From: Mya arenaria
Taxonomy: Eukaryota > Mollusca > Bivalvia > Myida > Myidae
Assembly: GCF_026914265.1 (NCBI RefSeq)
Contig: NC_069124.1
Location: 10,506,522 to 10,570,521, forward strand
Direction: 5' to 3'
DNA length: 64,000 nucleotides
In this document: one piece after another, positions 23,801-35,691 of the stretch
Layout of the letters: every line of letters starts with the position of its first letter
Numbering within the stretch: the first letter of the stretch is position 1
The notes under the pieces: model-generated
Databases searched by the model: none
Seen by the model: the letters and a program-made list of their open reading frames with translations, nothing else
Told to the model about the DNA's origin: nothing
Translations under genes and position numbers: made by a program

Positions 23801-24802
23801 CTGTTTCCTACCATTGTTTCCATGGCAACCAATCTGTAACCTTGACAACCAATTCTAACCCTTTTCTGTGGACTTGGACTTTTTGGATTACCTCTGACAC
23901 TTTGCAACAAAAGCGTTGACATATTCTTACAACCTCCCTTTCACAACGTTAGAGAGAGGGCGGGCAGCACAGAGGGGGTGGAACCAGGGGTCAAGTGTAG
24001 CGCGAAATCGGAGTGGGAGTAGGGAGCGGAGACAACCAATATCCGGACAGATACCAAAGGAAGGGGAACATCTGTTAGAGAGACTGACTGTAAGCAAAGT
24101 TGTATCTTTAGGCAATTTTGAGAGTAAACATAATACCCTGAGTAGTGCTCAGTTTGAGTTACACAATATGGAGATCATGCTTTTGTTTAGATTTATTTAT
24201 TTTACCATTCATTTACTGTTGTTTAGGTGGGAAATCATGTATTAATCTTGGGGTTTTGGCTGGTCAGTAGATAAAGCCTCAGTTATTAAGCAAATCACAA
24301 TGCAAGACAGTATATGGCTAAAGTTTCATTTGCATTGTAACACCTTACTGATATGCATGTATTACAGATATTTTTAAATAAAATCCCTAAACTAGCTCCG
24401 TCATTTAAAGTTCATGCATCAGCCTTTTGCTAGTGATATGGGCAAATCATAATTTCTATAGAATTGAACTGATATACTAGTAATCTGCCCTTTGTTAGAA
24501 TATATATTGTAAAAATAAAGACTAGATGCCCTTGTAAAAATGCTTCATTTTAGTTTTATAAAACTTAAATTCTTTCGACTTTCCAGATTTTCACAGACCT
24601 TTTTCTTGGCAACAACCCCCGTAATCATCCCCCAATGGCCAGCAGCAACACTGTGACAGGTCTACCCCCACGTCCTCAGAGACAACTAGCAAATCACGCA
24701 GCTGCCAGACAGCGCCGATTTGAGAATGAGAGGCGGAGGAATAATTTCAGTCTTGAGGGAAACGCATGCACAGATGTGACATTAAGAGACTTGCTCGGTT
24801 AA
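14837..24802 (+). CDS. ZSWIM2: ZSWIM2 orthologue, RING-type E3 ubiquitin ligase (13 exons)
   Basis: Exons: 14837-14986, 15319-15436, 15880-16108, 16555-16794, 17008-17092, 17894-18021, 18612-18789, 19716-19837, 21113-21364, 21609-21739, 22338-22838, 23953-24089, 24587-24802. All have GT/AG ends and phases agree, giving 828 residues (human about 633; the extra is in the tail). Start ATG 14837 gives a human-like N terminus (IYILRETGPTGFLL). SWIM finger: C59, C61, C71, H73. First RING: CPIC at 148-151 to CPFC at 195-198. ZZ finger about 232-268 (CQSC, CSSC, CQSC). Second RING: C354, C357, C373, H375, H378, C381, C393, with Asp396 at the last ligand place (CPID, as in human). The tail (about 415-828) is Ser/Gly/Arg-rich and low complexity. 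The family is a testis-associated E3 linked to apoptosis. Intron 5 holds a splice-donor minisatellite; intron 8 holds two foldback elements. Confidence 0.95.
17072..17742 (+). repeat. 37-bp minisatellite made of exon end plus splice donor (ZSWIM2 exon 5/intron 5)
   Basis: The last 21 or so bases of ZSWIM2 exon 5 and the first 16 or so of intron 5 are repeated in tandem. The first unit is the genuine boundary (CAGTACAGACAT|GTGAGTAG, donor at 17093). Donor positions recur about every 37 bp: near 17130, 17166, 17204 and so on to 17720, for 18 units in all. Thirteen units keep GTGAGT or GTAAGT. The others read GTGACT twice, GTAAAT once, and two have lost GT. Use of the second donor would add 37 nt and shift the frame; later donors would bring in a stop codon. 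The antisense frames 'MFLLTCLYWK...' across 17038-17808 are by-products of this repeat. Confidence 0.95.
19916..20400. mobile_element. Palindromic MITE in ZSWIM2 intron 8
   Basis: Terminal inverted repeats begin CAGTGTGTGTATACCACGTG (19916-) and end with the complement at 20400. The inversion continues inward, with mismatches, almost to the centre near 20155: for example ATAGCGCAGTCTACGCCGCTTA on the left pairs with TTAAGCAGCATAGACTGCCC on the right. No coding capacity. It is a non-autonomous DNA transposon of foldback type. Confidence 0.8.
20536..20873. mobile_element. MITE with AGGCC / A-tract / GGGTAACC inverted ends
   Basis: The left end reads AGGCC, an A-tract, then TTGTTTGTTTAGGGTAACC and TAGGTAGGGTAGGTAGGG. 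The right end is its diverged complement (GGTCGGGTTACCCGAAACAGACA, a T-tract, AGGCCT). About 340 bp, no frame. It lies in ZSWIM2 intron 8, about 135 bp from the previous MITE. Confidence 0.65.
23016..23530 (+). repeat. Dispersed repeat with three tandem ~119-bp monomers (ZSWIM2 intron 11)
   Basis: It opens with a small hairpin (TCTCCCCCTCTC / GGGGGAGACA) and a GTCCGTC run. Three monomers follow, each carrying 'gaccta-ggttcaccaaacttggtagggaggttg', 'tgaggt-tagaa-atccctatt' and 'ggtcaaaggtcaaggtcgcggcgac'. Similarity between neighbouring monomers is high and falls in the third. Related patches occur elsewhere in the window. Confidence 0.85.
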
Positions 24803-26860
24803 GGAAATGAAACTGTAAAGAAAACTCAAATATGCTGCAAAAAGGAAAAATGAAAGACTGATCTACTGATCAGCAGTGTTCAGAAATTATGTAACTGGTG
24901 CACCTCAGAGATCTTCTGAGCCATTATCACAAAATGTATGGAAACAATGTCAAATTGTGAAAATTGCCAAACATCTTCCTTTTAAAAAAAAGCTGAATTC
25001 CAAAAATTGAAATTAATACCTACTACGGTAGATGTTTTATAAAAGAAAACAGGCCCTAAATAGCTCATCATATTGGTATAGATTTTAATTTTATTGATAT
25101 GCAGTGTAACTGTATTATTTTATATATCAACTTTTCTGTAGCTGTACCTGCATTATCATAGATACACAGTATTACATGAATAACTTGTTGGAGAAATTCA
25201 ATAACATGTTCAAGTAATTGCTCTTTCAAATGTTGCAATGCATTATTATTTAATTGTACATTGTATTTATTAGTTTTTACATAATTGTTACAGATTTTAT
25301 TTATAAACTACTTACGGTATGTTAATATTGTGCAATGTAAAATGCTTGTCTCATATTTAATACTAGATTCTTTAAGTAAGTGGGGTGTTTTACCCTTCTG
25401 AAGAAGACACTTAGACACTAAAAAGTGTTTATAATTAAATAATACTTAAAAGCATACAGAAAATAATATGCATGTAGATGTATGTAGGTGTTTGAAAATG
25501 TTTGTATAAATTGATGATATAAATGTACTTAAAATTGTGTGTGTTTTTTACAAACCATCTTAATACTACAATAAACCACCAAGTATTACCCTTGACAACT
25601 TTATGACATGTTATATATTTTCTTTGTTTATGTTTTTCACATATGTTTAATGAGTTGTTTTTAGCTCATCTACCAAATTGGGGCATTGTCATAGCCTTGG
25701 TGAAGGGGTCTGCAATAACACTGTCCATATATTTTACCTTTGGCCATAACTCATAAAACATTTCAAACATATAAATGAAACTGAATGCACATGTTGCCCA
25801 AAACAATATGCACATGTATTATGACAGTAAAGCAACGGGTATAACTATGGCTTTAATAAATTTTGAGTTATTGCCCTTGTTTGACAGAAAAAATAAGAAC
25901 AGACGAGAAATGGCTTTTGATCCAAGATGGTCTTGCTATGAATTTGTGATTAGCTGAAATTGTGATACAAAGTTGGATATAGTTTTTAGTATTTTATTCA
26001 TATTATATATTGTCACTTGTCTGTGATATTTATTGTTACTGCTTGTTAATTGTCATTTGCTCAGTATTGATAGTTGATGGTGTTGTAGTTTGGAAATATT
26101 TTTTAAATATAAACAGGTCTTGGAATTTGAAGCGGGCTTTATTGGTTGAGAAACTGAAGATTGTATGTTGATGTGTGTGACTGTGTGTATATATGTATCT
26201 GGTCATTCCGTTGATGGATGATTACTACTACTGGTGAACTATTCTATAACAAATAAGCTAGAATGACGATTCCGTCCATTTGTCAATTGCTTATTTTATG
26301 ATGAATATCAATTGCAAATATATAAAAAATACAGTTTTAGAAATGGTTTCAGTTTGAAAGATTTTTAAGTGAAATGCATATTGTTGAATCTTCTAAGATC
26401 TCTTTAGGAGTTGTGCAAACATTACATGTATTCTGCATTATTTCAATATTGTTAATCCTTTTTCTGCTGAATGTTTCATGTATTTAGCTTTCCAATGTCA
26501 AAAAGTTATAAATCTAGCTTGTTAATGCACGTTTGAATAAATATAGAAATTGAAGAGATATTTTCTATACCATTGATGACACGAGAAAAAATAGTTTTGA
26601 AATATGCACTTAAGTTCCAAAATGGGGCATTTTTGCCAACATTACATGGCATTATCGCAAAAAAAATGAAATGAGAAAATTATCAATAACAATTTCAGAA
26701 TTAATTGGATACAAAATGTTTAAGAAAATCACTGTTGCTGTCTTAAGAGTACTTTAAGACCTGCTTTTATATGAACTGAAAAAATGATTTAGGGGACGTA
26801 AATTATACAAAGTTTTCATGCTGGAAAATGTTAATGAAAAATGTTTAATTGCTAGTGATA
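24803..26860. other. ZSWIM2 3' UTR and flank with a repeat patch
   Basis: AT-rich downstream sequence. A canonical AATAAA at 25570-25575 is a candidate polyadenylation signal for ZSWIM2. From about 25660 to 25950 a patch beginning TTAGCTCATCTACCAAATTGGGG looks like a dispersed repeat; the frame at 25775-25957 lies inside it and is not a gene. Confidence 0.4.
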
Positions 26861-27355
26861 CCTACAATCTTGGAACATTAAAAATCCTACTCCCAGTTAC
26901 AATCGATAATGCGGAGGCGTTTGTAAACAATTTTTGACTCTGGAAGTTAATAAACAACCAATCAACGAACAACGTGTCAACATTGGGGAAACTGTTTTTT
27001 AAGAACTTATAAATGCTAGAAAGTTGATGAGTCACGTTTTGCCGCTGGAGGAGTGTATTTGACCGCCGAATCAATGCATGGCCTGTGGTTGATCAACGTC
27101 TCGACGCTGGTGTGTTTATGAAAAACGTATCTATGAACAGGGCATCTCCGCTGTGGAGTGTTTATGAACAAATTCAAACGCTTGAGATAATAATGACCTT
27201 GTATACATCTACGTCTTTAGTTTTTATGCACAACCAATCGTAGCTGTATTTATATGAGTATGTTAATGACATCGCATATTCAGCGAGAAGGCATGAAAAT
27301 CGTAATTACGCTGTGGACGAACGCGTACAAACAACCACTGGGGATGTCAATTAGG
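26861..27355. repeat. Degenerate margin of the 23-bp array
   Basis: Scattered phrases such as CCGCTGGAGGAG, CCGCCGAATCAA, CTCCGCTGTGGAG and repeated GTTTATGAAC resemble broken units of the array that begins at about 27356. No gene seen. Confidence 0.45.
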
Positions 27356-28865
27356 TGCCGCCGCTGGAGGATTTAACGTGCTGCTGTTGGAGGATTTAAC
27401 TACCGCCGCCGGAGGATTTAACGTGTCGACGCCAGAGGATTTAACTTCCGCCGCCGGAGGATTTAATGTGCTGCCGCTGTAGGATTAAATGTGCTGCCGC
27501 TGGAGGATTTAACGTGCCGCCGTCGGAGGATTTAACGTGCCGCCACTGGAGGATTTAACGTGCCGGCGCTGGAGGATTTAACGTGGCGCCGCCGGAGGAC
27601 TTAACGTGCCGCCGCTGGAGGATTTAACGTGCTTCCGCTGGAGGACTTAACGTGGCGCCGCCGGAGGATTTAACGTGCCGCCGCTGGAGGATTTAACGTG
27701 CTTCCGCTAGAGGACTCAACGTGGCACTGCCGGAGGATTTAACCTGCCGCCGCTGGAGGATTTAACGTGCTTTCGCTGGAGGACTTAACGTGGCGCCGCC
27801 GGAGGATTTAACGTGCCGTCGCTGGAGGATTTAACGTGCTTCCGCTGGAGGACTTAACGTGGCGCCGCCGGAGGATTTAACGTGCCGGCGCTGGAGGATT
27901 TAACGTGGCGCCGCCGGAGGACTTAACGTGCCGCCGCTGGAGGATTTAACGTGCTTCCGCTTGAGGACTTAACGTGCTGCCGCTGGAGGATTTAACGTGC
28001 CGCTGCTGGATAATTTAACGACTTGCCGCTGGAGGATATAACGTGCCACCGCTGGAGGATTAAACGACTCGCTGCCGGAGGATTTAACGACTCGCCGGCG
28101 GAGGATTTAACGACTCGTCGCTGGAGGATTTAACGATTCTTCGCTGGAGGATTAAACGTGCCGCCGCTGGAGGATTTAATGACTCGCCGCTGGAGGATTT
28201 CACGACTCGCCACCGGAGGATTTAACGACTCGCCGCTGGAGAATTTAACGACTCGCCGCTGGAGGATTTAACGTGCCACCGCTGGAGGATTAAACGACTC
28301 GCTGCCGGAGGATTTAACGACTCGCCGCCGGAGGATTTTACGACTCGTCGCTGGAGGATTTAACGACTCTTCGCTGGAGGATTAAACGTGCCGCCGCTGG
28401 AGGATTTAACGACTCGCCGATGGAGGATTTAACGACTTGCCGCCGGAGGATTTAATGACTCGCCGCTGGAGGATTTCACGACGCGCCACCGGAGGATTTA
28501 ACGACTCGCCGCTGGAGAATTTAACGACTCGCCGCTGGAGGATTTAACGACTCGCCGCCGTAGGATTTAACGACTCGCCGCTGGAGGAATTAACGACTCG
28601 CTGCTGGAGAATTTAACGTGCCGCCACTGGAGGATTTAACGACTCGCTGCTGGAGGATTTCACGACTCGCCACCGGAGGATTTAACGACTCGCCGCTGGA
28701 GAATTTAACGACTCGCCGCTGGAGGATTTAACTTGCCGCCGATGGAGGTTTTAACAACTTGCCGCTGGAGGATTTAACGTGCCGCTGCCAGAGGATTTAA
28801 CGACTCGTCACTGGAGGATTCAACGACTCGCCGCTGGAAAATTTAACGTGCCGCCGCCAGGGATT
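27356..28865. repeat. CpG-rich 23-bp minisatellite with higher-order structure
   Basis: About 65 units of 23 bp around the core GCTGGAGGATTTAACG. The variable five to eight bases before it define types such as GTGCCGCC, GTGGCGCC, GTGCTTCC and ACTCGCC. From about 27590 to 27960 a three-unit cycle (GGCGCC, CCGCCG, CTTCCG types) repeats. From 28041 a ten-unit block repeats at 28271, exactly 230 bp later. Each unit contains TAA and 23 is not a multiple of three, so it cannot encode a repeat protein. The units are about 60% GC and rich in CpG, in sharp contrast with the AT-rich flanks. Confidence 0.95.
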
Positions 28866-31306
28866 TAACGTATGCATTGTGTGCGTATGAGCACAGCGTA
28901 TCGACTACATGCAAAACGTGAATGGGCAAATTATAAACGCTAGGGAAAGGTTGTCATCGGTTATTTGCAAGTAATGGTTACCTAAATATCAGTTGAACAG
29001 CAGTTGCGTTGTTTTCATGGGCGCCTTGAGAAAAAAACGGCAAACAGTGAGTAAGTGAAACTATTGTCGAGATAGAAATCAGATTAATTATGTACATACA
29101 TTTCAAAGTATTACATTGTTTTATTGTTTAATCACCGCCCTAGATCTAAAATTCGACACATGATCATTGTCTAAGACTGAATGACATCTATTGTATATAC
29201 CTATCTATCTATGTATATCCAATATTGGCGCATAGACTAAATCCCATCGATTCAATTACACCATACTTTTTTCTTTAGATAATGGCTTTAGAAACTTAAT
29301 CACTGGAATGGATTGGAAAGATTAAATATAAATGACTGTATTCATATTCGATCGGGTAGCTTACAATGTGGTTAAGCATTTGCGCGTGCGCACAGCGACT
29401 TGGCAACTATTTACCATTAGATTTTGAAGATTATTATTAGATTTATTTTTTTCACACTTACCCTTTTTATTTGTGACTTGGAGGATTTATAGGTTAAAAC
29501 AGGGGAAAATGAAATACTAGAAATGTAAATTTATTCGGAATTTTATACTCATAGAGGTAAGCCATTTTTTACATTTTAAATACAATATGTTTAAATATTC
29601 AATTATACATGTATGTAATATTGATAATACAATTTTGACTTAATATTTCAAATCAATACATGGATAAATCACGATATCTTTGTTAGTTTCTAAAGGTGTT
29701 TAAAATCATTTGACACCGTTTTAAAATATTACTGCTGTGTCAGTAGATCAAAATGATAGCAATCGGTTTATATTAAAGCGTTATAAAGACAGATATGTTA
29801 TATATAAGTGTATTGTCTTAAATAATACATGTCGTTAAAACACATGTCAAATACATTCCAACCATAGCACAATATAATAGTTATTACCAGTGCCGAACAA
29901 GTCACATCGTGTAATGTATGTATAATATGACTTATGGGGATATTTTTCAACAAATAGTTTTAACATTATTAACTTATTTCTTAAGCAAGTTTTAGTTATT
30001 ATTTAAACAACGCAATCTGTTGCTGGGCGCATTATATCGATCTGTATCCTAATCACGGTAATGACAGCACAAGGAGTTCATTTAGATTAAAATAGTAGCG
30101 GGGAATACAGTACATCGATATTCTTGAAAAGATTTCCGGGCAAGGACCATTTCACTCGAACCATACAAAACTATTATATATCCCTTACTAGGCTGGACAA
30201 CAATGTCACGTTCTCTTAATTAGCTTTTTTATTCTTATGGACTCTGCTGGACCATTTATTTTTCAAGTTAGCACTTTCTTCTGCGTTTTAAGTTCGCTTT
30301 TAGTTTAATCAATTTTTTAGTTTGATTGCTAAGAAAGCTAAATTCATAGCTTTCTATTCCATTTACTGAGTAGAAACCAGTACTGGTGCCCATTTAAAAT
30401 GCTCATAAAAAAGAACCGCTGATTTGTGGATCGAACCACAACCCCTTGGGTGACAACTAGATCACCCTTACGCCTTTTGAATACTATTTTCAAATCAGGA
30501 GAACCGTAATATTGTTTCATAATAACTAAACATCATTTTAAAGCCTATCAAAGAAATAAAGATTGTGCGAAATAAGTATGATATGAATTTATATATTTGT
30601 TCAAACAAATCAGTAACACAGAATTATCATTTTTGATGATTTCGCCAGATTTATCTCATATTATACCACACTGGCTGGCCAAGTGTTTGCCCAAGTACTT
30701 GAGTCAAACTATCTTGATATTCTATAGTTTACCTAATGGTTTTCGAAATTATCCGTATTAGAAAAATGGCTACCTGAAAATAAATATTTGGAATAACTAT
30801 TTTGTTTGCAAATCGTTAAAAAGTATTGGCTAAGCCCTGAAAGGATTAATTTAAAGCTTTTCATGGGTATTTGTTCGTTTGTAAAAAGAAGTAATTGGAA
30901 ACATTGATCTTGCGAATAAATGGAAGTCTGAGCAATACATGATAGTTGATACTGGCGTTGTGTTTATGTATTTATTTTTAAATCTGATTTAAGTAAGTGT
31001 GGTGCTTTATTATAAGCTATTTATCTTCTTCTTGTTTGTGAGCATTAGCGGATGCATATTGTATAATAACTAAATAATCAACAGAATAAGTCCATCTATT
31101 TTCCCATTGACTGTGATCAATACGACACAAATGTTCTTGCTATGACAACAATCACACATGTATAAAAAAATAATGTTGTGGATATTTTTATAAAAAATAT
31201 CTTTATTTTATTCTCAGATCCTGATTTTTAAAATGAAGATTCAAGCACATCACCGACTGAGTACCAGATAACCCCGCCGCCGACGACGACGACAAAACAG
31301 TCGACA
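28866..31306. other. Intergenic DNA with a tRNA-like repeat
   Basis: AT-rich, no supported gene. It includes a reverse-strand tRNA-like unit (listed separately). The last 100 bases should hold the 5' untranslated region of the gene starting at 31307; the GACGACGACGAC run just before its ATG lies there. Confidence 0.45.
30410..30476 (-). repeat. tRNA-derived SINE head
   Basis: On the minus strand an A-box-like TGATCTAGTTG is followed, about 17 bp further on, by a perfect B box (GGTTCGATCCA). The rest does not fold into a clean tRNA, so this is a SINE relic rather than a working tRNA gene. Confidence 0.5.
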
Positions 31307-34300
31307 ATGAGCCACGTAGATTTTCTTGACTTTACGTCACCAAGCCAGTCAGCGTCAACGTCATCAGTCGGCGCTATTCCGTTCGGCTTCAACTCAAAGA
31401 CAAACTATGACGCCAACGAATCTCTCATCCAGATACGGAGTGAGAATTTCCTTAGGAAACCTGAAATTAAGGAGGAAGACATTTGGAAACGGCCACCACC
31501 GGACTTCCGGCCACAAAAGTTCGCACCAAACCCACCTAAACGCAATTCCCGCGAATCTCAAAGACCGTGGCTATACGGTACTATTCCGGGGCAACGGGAA
31601 ATTGTTAAACGGGAAAGACCGAAAGTAGTTCCTCATTTGTTAAAACCGAAGTCTCAGGAAGATAGAGGATTAGTGACAATGTTTCATATAGACCGGCCAT
31701 TTACGGCGAAGAAAAAGTTTGTGAAAGAAGGGATGTTCTACCCAGGAGAGTTTCAGAACCCCGCACCGCACGACTTCAGAGGGGTATAATAATTTCTAGT
31801 ACTATGGTCTATAATATGTCGATCTCAAATTATGTTTGGATAAGAAAGTCACATGCTTAGCTTGTTCTTTTAAAATAAAGGTCCCTGTACGGGCATAGCC
31901 ACGATGTCCGTAACGTCGTCAAACACTAGCTTTAACTGTCGCAGTTGTTAGTAGCAAGCCGTATCACTAGCGAAAGTGTTTCCTACGCTTGACGGTTTGA
32001 GAACAAACGGACGATCTTGCGATTCAATTCTGGTAACAGAGTATGAGAATAGTTTGGAGGCAAAGGTTTCCGACTTAAACCCAATAATTTGTGGGTTCCA
32101 TCTCAACCAGGGGTACTTTTTTGCTCAAGAAACGTACAAGTGGTCTAGCTAAAATAAGAAATATACATCAACGTTTGTTAGACGATGCTTTTAAATTCAA
32201 GTTACTGGAATAGCGTAGTGTCATTATATAAGAAATGTAATAACAAATGTATACTAATGAATAGTGTAGTAAAACCGAATACCCCCCACACCCTTCTGTT
32301 TCAGTATCCGCCACTGAAGACCCTGGGGCTTCCGGAGTTTGAACAGAAAACTGACAAAGATCCCTACAACATCAAGTTTCACACAGATCGACTCAACATC
32401 AGTAAGTATTGTAATATTGTTTTTGTAAATTGTACCTTAAAGATGAGACAATATATGATAAGCACCTTCATGAAGCATCACCAAATGAACTTCATTTTTT
32501 ATTTTCGAAATCTTGTTCAGCTTAATAGAACGTTAGAATTAAGCAATACTTATCACTGTTTGTTTCAATCTTATAAAAAGTTCTATTGCAATTGTATTTA
32601 CATCTCTGGCTATCTTGCCATCTGTTAGCTTACAAGTCCATTTACGAGGTAAAAAGGTCGAGGTAATGTTCTATAGCCTTAGTGAACGATGCCCGATGCC
32701 GGCGTCGTCGTCTTGCTAAAAACGTTAATCATGGTTATACACAGCTGTCCAATGGTCAACTAAGAAAACGGACGAGCGTTTGGCAGCCGCTTGTGGTGCT
32801 CTTGTTTTGAAAATATTCTGGAAAAAAAAACGTTTTCCAAGACTTAAATTGATTTTCTTTAGAAATGTTCAGACAGGCGCGCATCAATGTCTGCTATTCA
32901 AAAGTTCATGACCATGTTCATACATACATATTAAGTAAATAATGCTGTTCTTGTCCGCATCATGTTAGCTTAAGCCATTGATCATAGATAGCAGGTTTTT
33001 AATGTAATCGCAAAAGTTTAAACGAGATTGATTTTGCATTAAAAGGGCAAACGTTGTTTATACAACTGATATGAAATGTAAATAGAACTGGGCAGATGAT
33101 AATTGCTATTACCAGCTACTATTTAAGAGTCGTGGTGGTCTTTGCACATTCCTTATTTAATATGACAATCAATTTAATATTATAATAAATAAAATCTTGT
33201 AATTCGAAACTCACGGATATTGGTTGACTGTATAAATTGTTAAGACTTACAATATTTTATTTTTGTCAGTCACTGTGTGTTACCGTATTTTTTATTAGTT
33301 TCTTCCTTTAATCGTACTTAACTACGCTGTTTAGTAAAAGGTCCAGTATAAAATACACGATACATTTGTACGTATACATAAAATATCTATCAACAGATTA
33401 TGAATATCTACTTAAACACGGTTTGTATCTATGTCATTGTATATTTTTGTAGCTAACCAGATTTTTCATTTTTACTATATGTGGAAATCAGACAATACAT
33501 TTATCATCATAATTTATAGCTATTTCATTACTTTTTATCATTATTAAAATAGTGTTTGTATCAGACTCATATTGTAAAGGAATGGAATGTGTAACTTGGA
33601 TTCATTCTGCCATGGTATCAGGGTATAGGGGACAGTTTAATGTATATGTACTTCTCAATTAAAACCATGATTTCCCTTCATTGGTATGATCGACCAACCT
33701 GAGGGTTAAAATACACAGTAAAAGAATACTAACAATTTTGGTTGCTTTTACCTAGAACGTATTCAGATTTCCTTTTCGAAATCAGATATTATTTGAGTGT
33801 ACTTCTTTTTGTAAAAAAGAGAAATATGCCATACAGTATAAAGCATGTCATTTCAAAAAAATGATTAAACTATTTATATACTGTTTTTAAAAAGAGTACC
33901 CAGTAACGTAATCACTAACAGAAATAGTTGTACTTTCCCGACCGACTCGACGGGATACGACTGGTTATGTTATTATTTTGCTTGTACCGACCCGCTGATA
34001 AATGGTTGTGTCGGGCAACAGAGGAAAGTTTCTAAGAAGACTATTACATGTACAGCCATGGATTTTTATGTATAAATAGGATAACCATTATTCCTGTTTC
34101 CTCCAGTCCACGGCGCTCGAGTGGACAAGGCGACAGACCGAGAGATCAAGGGCCTCCAGATGGCACCGCCAAAGTCCCCTCCGCCGTTACATGAGTGCCA
34201 CTTGTTAATCGACCCGGGACCTTGGCCCGTCAAAAATGAACAGTTTACGGTAGGTACAGTGTCTTGTTTGACGTGGTTATTTTATACGGCCAAAGTCCTC

Positions 34301-35238
34301 TCCATCACTACGCGAGTTCTACTGAGACCATGGTCAGTCAAGAATGAACAATTTACGGTAGGTATCGTGTCTTGTTTCATGTAGTTAATTTATACCGCCA
34401 ATGTCCTCTCCATCCCCATACGAGTGCCACCGGGCCCTGGTCAGTCACGAATGGGCAGTTTACGGCAAGTCTTGTTTGACATAATTTATAGTCTCTAAGT
34501 CCCTACCTCCCCTGCCATTTGTTTAAATATATCGGGCACTCTAGCCAGTCGAGAAGAAGCAATTTACGGTAAGACTCGCTTCTTGTGTGCTGTAGAAACG
34601 AGTAGTCTTAAGTCGCCCCGCCCCAACATGACTCACAAGAACGCCACTTCTGCTCTTTATTCACCTATCAAGAATTTGCAATTCATGGTAAGGCTATAAT
34701 TTCAAGGCACTGTAATATGATCGCGAAACGTGCACTATCGACATTCAGATATACAAATTGCATGTCACGTAATTCAATTAAAATAACACCTGCATTGCAG
34801 ACTGCACCAGGTAAATTTATTCGCCTCTTAAACTTACATAATATGAATATAAATTCTATACCTATATAATTTAAACATTACGTCACATTCTTTTTGTTAC
34901 TCTCCGTATTTACTTCTTGGTATCATCGACAAAAGGACAATAATTTGAATATACTCATTTACAATCAATAAGATCATGCATAATGTGACTTAAACACTAT
35001 TAAAACTGAACTTCGTTTTTAAATGTTATTAACTTTTTCATTTACTTTAAAATTTCGCCCACTTTAGCGTCACCGCCAACGGCATCGGCCGGCCAGGAGC
35101 GCGTTTATGGAGCGAGCGACCCGTACGCTGGAGTCGGAGTGGGCACGTGAAAAATACGAAAAAGCACTCCGGGAGTCTACGGACGCCCGCGACCAGCAGC
35201 GCCTATACCACTCCATGGTTACCGCCTCCAAGGCCTGA
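31307..35238 (+). CDS. Four-exon gene, 295-residue basic protein, possible ciliary/sperm microtubule protein
   Basis: Exons 31307-31783, 32305-32401, 34107-34249 and 35068-35238 join in frame with GT/AG ends. The ATG at 31307 is the first in the frame. I do not firmly recognise the family. The protein has no membrane segment or signal peptide. It is basic, rich in Pro, Phe and Tyr, with short motifs such as RPWLYGTIPGQRE, HDFRGYPPLKTLGLPEF, DPYNIKFHTDRLN and a helical, charged C terminus (LESEWAREKYEKALRES). This composition is typical of small microtubule inner proteins of cilia and sperm flagella. The TEPP/SPMIP8 family is a guess that I cannot verify. Intron 3 contains tandem partial copies of the exon 3 end. 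No neighbour suggests an operon or partner. Confidence 0.8.
34163..34690 (+). repeat. Tandem copies of exon 3 end plus splice donor (intron 3)
   Basis: The exon 3 tail, from CCGCCAAAGTCC to the donor CAGTTTACG|GTAGGT (34249), recurs downstream. Copies end at TTTACG|GTAGGT (34357), TTTACG|GCAAGT (34464), TTTACG|GTAAGA (34568) and TTCATG|GTAAGG (34687). Spacing is 104-119 bp and similarity drops with distance. Each copy keeps recognisable exon sequence (for example GTCCTCTCCATC, CGAGTGCCAC) and a donor-like site, but the copies lack obvious acceptors of their own. Confidence 0.85.
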
Positions 35239-35690
35239 GGCTACCACTTCCCTTGTGGTGGACAGGATGCCACTCTGCTTTCGTACCAAGACGCTCGGAG
35301 ATGAATAATCGACGTTGACCAACTACCACTTTCCTCATTTTGTGAGATCAACATCCGAAAAAAGTTTTTTTTTTGTTTTGGTAAAAACAGCATATATAGG
35401 AATTTATATCGATCATTTATAATTTATTGTAGAGGAACATTCATATCAATTGTTGTAACACATTTAAAAATTGTAAAGAATCTTCCATCATGAATCTTAA
35501 CCACAATGATTCTTTTCACCAGCTCAAAATGTGTCTTATAAAACATTAATTGTGCAATTATGTATCTTGAAAAATATACGTGCTGTGATATATATGTTTA
35601 GGATTTATAACAAATTTTAGAATCATTGTCAGTATTGAATATCTTCACATTTAATGTAGGTATACTTTGTTATTCTTATATGTTACTATG
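35239..35690. other. 3' UTR and flank of the four-exon gene
   Basis: AT-rich, no further frame. No canonical AATAAA was seen before the MITE at 35692, so the transcript end is not placed. Confidence 0.35.
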
Positions 35691-35691
35691 G

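Noticed and set aside
27356-28865. 23-bp array considered as a repeat-protein gene
   Set aside because: The unit length is not a multiple of three and each unit carries TAA, so no long frame exists.
32185-32628. Frame covering exon 2 of the four-exon gene
   Set aside because: Only 32305-32401 is exon; the remainder reads through intron on both sides.
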